15,350 nucleotides of DNA from Baffinella frigidus (lineage: Eukaryota; Cryptophyceae; Cryptomonadales; Baffinellaceae): positions 35,220 to 50,569 of the forward strand of contig MU646310.1 in the NCBI GenBank assembly GCA_026770585.1, written 5' to 3'. Below, piece after piece: positions 12,473-15,350 of the stretch (its first letter is position 1; each line of letters begins with the position of its first letter). The translations under genes were made by a program, and so were the position numbers. The notes beneath the pieces are model-generated. The model was not told the origin of the DNA and did no database searches. It worked only from the letters and a program-made list of their open reading frames with translations.

Positions 12473-12580
12473 TACAGGGGTACCTCGCTCATAAGAAACC
12501 GCCTCCCCCTAGGACCCTAGGGATAGCCTACTGTAGGGTCCTAGGCGGATGCGGTTTCTTATGAGCGAGGTACCCCTGTA
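12473..12580. mobile_element. I-6, complete I-family foldback (108 bp)
   Basis: TACAGGGGTACCTCGCTCAT, then AAGAAACCGCC, with an exact inverse at the right ending GAGCGAGGTACCCCTGTA. The shortest loop of the family. It lies 60 bp after I-5 in tandem. TA at both ends. Confidence 0.9.
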
Positions 12581-12770
12581 ACTGAACTCCATTGAACGGT
12601 GCAAGCCCTACAAGTACGTGACTCTATTTTGGCGTCCTCAGAGCCTTGTGTCCTTAGGTGCCCTTGCAGTTTAGATACCCACACCGGGCACGGCTGAGAA
12701 CCCATGAGAGAACACCACGCGAGCACACGCAGTTGGTGGGACCACGCTAGCGTATGAGGACGCCACAGTA
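12581..12770. other. No recognised gene
   Basis: A short plus-strand open stretch beginning at about 12586 reads NSIERCKPYKYVTLFWRPQS before a stop near 12672. It starts against the I-6 end and has no recognised domain. Confidence 0.25.
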
Positions 12771-12796
12771 GATTCACTCAGGCCTCCGACGTAGAT

Positions 12797-12857
12797 TCAC
12801 GCGTTGAGAAAGTGGTCTTCGTGGCGCTGGCCGGGTGGGATCAGAAAGCCGCCCCCG
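12797..12857 (-). pseudogene. Copy of the EF-hand gene tail, without the EF-hand
   Basis: Minus strand reads GGGFLIPPGQRHEDHFLNA followed by TGA, one residue different (H for D) from the tail at 13054-13173. Similarity extends about 25 bp past the stop (to 12772) and ends upstream just before GGG, where a stop appears. A partial segmental duplicate. Confidence 0.6.
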
Positions 12858-12907
12858 GCGACAAGAGGACCCTACGAAGTGGACCTCACTAAGTGGATCA
12901 CTCTCAG

Positions 12908-12970
12908 AAGGAAGGACGGACGGAAGAAAGGAACGACGGAAGGAAGGAAGGAAGGAAGGAAGGAAGGAAG
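12908..12970. repeat. (GGAA)n microsatellite
   Basis: GGAC/GGAA units, eight exact GGAA repeats at the right end. It lies between the two copies of the EF-hand gene tail. Confidence 0.93.
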
Positions 12971-13053
12971 GTCGCTGTGGGTATCTACATGTAAGCTCTA
13001 AGGGAACTACGGACGCTAGGTTATGTAGATTCACTTAGGCCTCCGAAGACCAT

Positions 13054-13173
13054 TCACGCGTTGAGAAAGTGGTCTTCGTCGCGCTGGCCGGGTGGGATCA
13101 GAAAGCCGCCCCCCGCCAGCCATTCGTCCAGTGTCATCTTCCCGTCCTTATCCCCGTCTTTATCGTCCATCAG
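13054..13173 (-). CDS. Terminal exon with one EF-hand calcium-binding loop
   Basis: Minus strand, 39 codons and a stop at 13054-13056. It starts after a TGCGCAG acceptor (AG at 13174-13175) and reads L-MDDK, then the 12-residue loop DGDKDGKMTLDE. Positions 1, 3 and 5 are Asp, 6 is Gly, 8 is Met and 12 is Glu: a complete canonical EF-hand ligand set, followed by W and a short exiting helix. A C-terminal tail FLIPPGQRDEDHFLNA follows. Upstream exons are not recognised; a foldback-like segment (13199-13311) fills the space just upstream. The tail is duplicated at 12797-12857. Probably Ca2+-binding; otherwise unassigned. Confidence 0.62.
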   Translation of the reverse strand: MMDDKDGDKDGKMTLDEWLAGGGFLIPPGQRDEDHFLNA

Positions 13174-13198
13174 CTGCGCAGCCACCCACGATCAGACG

Positions 13199-13311
13199 AG
13201 GAGCCATCGCAAAAGTCAATTTCTCGGATTTCAGGGGGAATACACGCCAAAAGTGGATCAAAAGTCCCTGACAGGGACTCGACTAGAGCCATTGCTTTTT
13301 ACAATTGCTCC
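13199..13311. mobile_element. Probable foldback element N, upstream of the EF-hand exon
   Basis: The left end GGAGCCATCGCAAAAGTC resembles the inverse of the right end (GGAGCAATTGTAAAAAGC), with 13 of 18 matching. It shares CGCAAAAGTCAATTTC with P (13931-14043), and CAAAAGTGGATC with K. No flanking duplication found. Confidence 0.5.
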
Positions 13312-13393
13312 GCGTAAAATCTAGGGTGAAGAGATTGATAGTTTGTTGCCAAACAATCAGCCTCAGTGCCGCACATGCTACGCATTGTGCCAC
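13312..13393. other. Spacer, no feature
   Basis: Nothing recognised between element N and gene segment X copy 2. Confidence 0.3.
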
Positions 13394-13564
13394 TTACTGT
13401 ACCCCGTGTCGGCCGCTCATACGAGCATTTTCCGGATGGATTCTAACTCCACCTCCTACCATCAGATGCGAACAAACCTTTTTTAGGTCCTTGAGGTTCT
13501 TCGAGCTCCCAACATAGGCGGACACCGGAACTAGTTCTGCAGAAAAGCCATGCTTCCTTTCGGA
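13394..13564 (-). CDS. Unknown gene segment X, uninterrupted copy
   Basis: A 56-codon minus-strand frame: SERKHGFSAELVPVSAYVGS, then SKNLKDLKKVCSHLMVGG, then a basic end and a stop at 13394-13396. It matches the plus-strand copy at 11536-11848 through KNL and shows the unoccupied GCCTA site where K inserted in that copy. No initiator Met in frame (TGA precedes), so it would be an internal or terminal exon. Family not recognised. Confidence 0.38.
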   Translation of the reverse strand, partial: SERKHGFSAELVPVSAYVGSSKNLKDLKKVCSHLMVGGGVRIHPENARMSGRHGVQ

Positions 13565-13690
13565 TCACATTCAGGCTCCCCGGTGCAGAGGAGCACCGCG
13601 GAAGCCGAACGTTTATGCATCACGCACACATCAAATCAAAACGGCACGGTTGGGTAATGACACGCCCGCAGCGGGTCTAGAGACAAGCGG

Positions 13691-13796
13691 ATGTCCCTTA
13701 AGTGGGCAGTAGGCTCATACGCCCTACGGTAGGGCCCTAGGACCTGCCTACGGCGAGTTAGGGTGATTATTCACCTTGCGGTCACTCAAGGGATAT
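13691..13796. mobile_element. Foldback element Q1 (106 bp)
   Basis: Ends ATGTCCCTTAAGTGGGCAGT and, inverted, ATATCCCTTGAGTGACC. The centre ATACGCCCTACGGTAGGGCC, then CTAGGACCTGCCTA is shared with Q2. No clear duplication at the flanks. Confidence 0.82.
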
Positions 13797-13930
13797 TAAA
13801 TTTTGAAATGATTTGATAAAAGTGTTGATTATAATGGCGAAATGTACGATACAGTGCGTCATTTCGCACAGGATGATGAGATTGGACAAGCGACATTCGC
13901 CCCGCTGGCTACGCTAGGCCTGAGCGGAAG

Positions 13931-14043
13931 CAATCGCAAAAGTCAATTTCGACGAAATTCCCCTGAATTTCCGTCAACTTTTGGCGGAATCCTCAGAATC
14001 TGAGGATTCCGCCCTTGAGTTGACTTTTGGTTGACCGCGATCA
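13931..14043. mobile_element. Foldback element P (113 bp) with nested hairpins
   Basis: Ends CAATCGCAAAAGTCAA and, inverted, TGATCGCGGTCAACC, AAAAGTCAA. The centre is a 31 bp near-perfect palindrome at 13983-14013 (arms GGCGGAATCCTCAGA, one-base centre). GTCAACTTTTGGCG is shared with element C. No target duplication seen. Confidence 0.8.
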
Positions 14044-14116
14044 CGTCTAAAGTAGTTTCAGTCCCGCGGCGCTCGTAACCTGATCCATCCTTCGGCTGCT
14101 ACTGATAGGGGTATTC

Positions 14117-14234
14117 CGTATCCCTTAAGTGACCAGTAGGCCCATACGCCCTACCGTAGGGCCCTAGGACCTGCCTAGGGCTTCCACGGACGATTATTCG
14201 CCCGTTGGTGCCCGTTGGTCACTTACGGGATACG
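14117..14234. mobile_element. Foldback element Q2 (118 bp)
   Basis: Ends CGTATCCCTTAAGTGACCAG and, inverted, CGTATCCCGTAAGTGACCAA. The centre CATACGCCCTACCGTAGGGC, then CCTAGGACCTGCCTA matches Q1. A tandem GCCCGTTGGT duplication lies in the right arm (about 14200-14219). Confidence 0.85.
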
Positions 14235-14346
14235 CGATTATGCACCCACCCAGGAGTCTACAGCAGGCAGGCCTTTTTCTAGGACGCTATTGCGGGCCGA
14301 TGGGAGGTTGCGAGTTTTTGTATTCGAGCAAGGGGTGTAGGTAGAT

Positions 14347-14435
14347 AGGCTCATAGACATTGTATCACTCAACTCAAGGCTAAAGGGCCTATCTAGGACC
14401 TGTATCGAGAGTAATAAAGAAGAAGAAGAAGAAGT
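14347..14435 (+). repeat. Repeat R copy 2 with GAA tail
   Basis: Matches 2064-2157 phrase by phrase and ends (GAA)n then GTAGTAG. Both copies are on the same strand, 12 kb apart. Confidence 0.62.
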
Positions 14436-14679
14436 AGTAGATGGGCGGGGAAGGCAGACACAGATAGGGGCAACATTTCCTTATTTTTTTGCCTTTTTGT
14501 GTCATCTTATGGGTGGGAGATGCTATTTTGAGATAAAAATCATGCCTACGATAGCACAAAAGTCCATTTTTTGGAAATTTCCCTGATTTCCTGACCTGAC
14601 CTCGATTCCACGCGAAGTCCATTTCGACAATAGGGACATCGGTGGGGTGGGCAAGCTAGCGAGCTGCATGGCTAAATAG
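14436..14679. other. AT-rich spacer, no gene
   Basis: Contains weak echoes of element modules (ATCTTATGGGTG as in H1; CAAAAGTCCATTTT and GAAGTCCATTTCGAC as in the K/N/P group), but no pairable ends that I can support. Confidence 0.35.
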
Positions 14680-14801
14680 CTAGCTAGGTGGCGAGGTGAT
14701 GAGGTGGCAAGGTAGCAAAGTAGCAAAGTAGCAACTAAACCCTAAACCCTAAACCCTAAACCCTAAACCCTAAACCCTAAACCCTAAGGTAGCAAGGTAG
14801 C
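14680..14801. repeat. GGTAGCAA tandem repeat split by telomeric repeat
   Basis: Units GGTGGCGA, GGTGATGA, GGTGGCAA, GGTAGCAA, AGTAGCAA run to 14734 and resume as GGTAGCAA, GGTAGCAC at 14788. The telomeric patch sits inside. Confidence 0.85.
14735..14787. repeat. Exact interstitial telomeric patch (CCCTAAA)
   Basis: Seven to eight perfect CCCTAAA units, beginning CTAAACCC and ending CCCTAA, in contrast to the degenerate array at 10289-11283. The exact repeat implies a recent addition. Confidence 0.95.
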
Positions 14802-14845
14802 ACTAGAAAACATCGTGCTATGTACTAGAAAAAATCGTTCTGTGT
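14802..14845. repeat. 22 bp tandem duplication
   Basis: ACTAGAAAACATCGTGCTAT, GT then ACTAGAAAAAATCGTTCTGT, GT: two units with four differences. Confidence 0.85.
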
Positions 14846-14866
14846 GGTAAATTTCATTGAACCCAG

Positions 14867-14881
14867 CTGATAAATTATCAG
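14867..14881. repeat. Short palindrome CTGATAA-A-TTATCAG
   Basis: Seven bp exact arms around a single A. It follows a stretch resembling an inner arm of element E. Confidence 0.7.
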
Positions 14882-15147
14882 TGTTTGCGTACGAGACCTG
14901 CCACGTGACCATATCGATTTCGTCATTGGAGAACGTCACGCCAGGGGTTTGCGTCCATCTCACGTTTTATGCTATCTCAGGCCTTGGTTGATGGCAAGAT
15001 GCACCCCAGTACCCGTAAGATGACACGTATTTTCGAACCGTCGCGATATCCTACGTACCCAAAACCCCGACTCGAAGATTTGGGGATGTCAATTGGAAGA
15101 GAGAATCCTCCAGCCTTCGGGCGCGGAGTGGGAGGACGGGAGGACCA
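14882..15147. other. No recognised feature
   Basis: Includes a 70-codon plus-strand frame from 14969 that runs on into element B3 and shows no domain. Not called. Confidence 0.3.
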
Positions 15148-15264
15148 GAAAATGGCCTATCAAACCGGGTTCTGGTCCTAATCAAATTTACTTAGGGCCC
15201 TAATTAACCTTCGTCCAACTCCTATGAACAAATAGGGATCCATTTTCTTTTAAATTAACCATGT
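15148..15264. mobile_element. Element B3 (both ends incomplete)
   Basis: AGAAAATGGCCTATCAAACC, TTAGGGCCCTAATTAACC, ACTCCTATGAACA and GGATCCATTTTCTTTTAAAT follow B1 closely. The left terminus is replaced by GAGGACC sequence, and the right terminus is lost in poly-C at ATGTCCCC. Confidence 0.8.
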
Positions 15265-15350
15265 CCCCCCCCCCCCCCCCCCGGGGAGCCCCCCCCCCCC
15301 CCCCCTGTCGACCCCCCCCCCCCCCCCCGTCAAGCCCCCCCCCCCCCCCC
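15265..15350. repeat. Four 16-18 nt poly-C tracts with 6 nt spacers
   Basis: C tracts at 15265-15282, 15289-15305, 15312-15328 and 15335-15350 are separated by GGGGAG, TGTCGA and GTCAAG. The period is 23-24 bp. The opposite strand would be a strong G-quadruplex former. Could be real minisatellite or an assembly/consensus artefact at a contig edge. Confidence 0.85.

Overview
Eukaryotic nuclear DNA, most likely from a microalga or other protist with Arabidopsis-type telomere repeats (CCCTAAA/TTTAGGG). The evidence is about 1 kb of degenerate CCCTAAA-like repeat, a second exact CCCTAAA patch, several dinucleotide microsatellites, eukaryotic domain fragments (MIB/HERC2, EF-hand, possibly filamin-type Ig) split by short intron-like gaps, and no bacterial operon structure. 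I cannot name the organism. A dinoflagellate, a chromerid-like alveolate or a prasinophyte green alga would all fit.

Layout. 1-1930: compound TC/AC/GA/GT microsatellites, three decayed copies of one minus-strand exon-like segment, and foldback elements of families A and B. 1930-3370: a degenerate ~70 bp satellite broken by three TC/CCCT tracts and an A element. 3363-4560: a second satellite rich in GTCACGTGAC, with a 44 bp perfect palindrome and foldback elements C, E, F and A inserted in it. 4560-5940: elements H, G, B and D, more inverted repeats and doubtful exons. 5946-6893 (minus): the best gene, a MIB/HERC2-domain protein whose apparent intron is nearly all an F element. 7040-8350: element K2, weak exon candidates, a possible filamin-type Ig remnant and element H1. 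8400-9650: I-family foldbacks inside a composite element (J), whose two ends abut fragments of the MIB/HERC2 gene. 9660-11290: short repeats, then the telomere-like array. 11290-13570: an unknown gene segment present twice, once with and once without a 125 bp insertion (K), a 10 bp purine minisatellite, two I elements and a duplicated EF-hand gene tail. 13690-15350: elements Q1, P, Q2, an exact telomeric patch, a B fragment and terminal poly-C tracts.

Main result: the window is a dense collection of very short (49-270 bp) non-autonomous foldback elements of at least eight families. Families A, B, E and F share termini close to TNATC and make 4 bp target-site duplications. Paralogous empty sites for several insertions occur in the same window. 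One F copy lies precisely between a plausible GT donor and AG acceptor that join two open frames, and K supplies a polypyrimidine tract and AG inside a conserved frame. This is what introner-type (intron-generating) MITEs would look like. No transposase is encoded here, so a driver must lie elsewhere. Coding calls are hand-made and should be treated as models.
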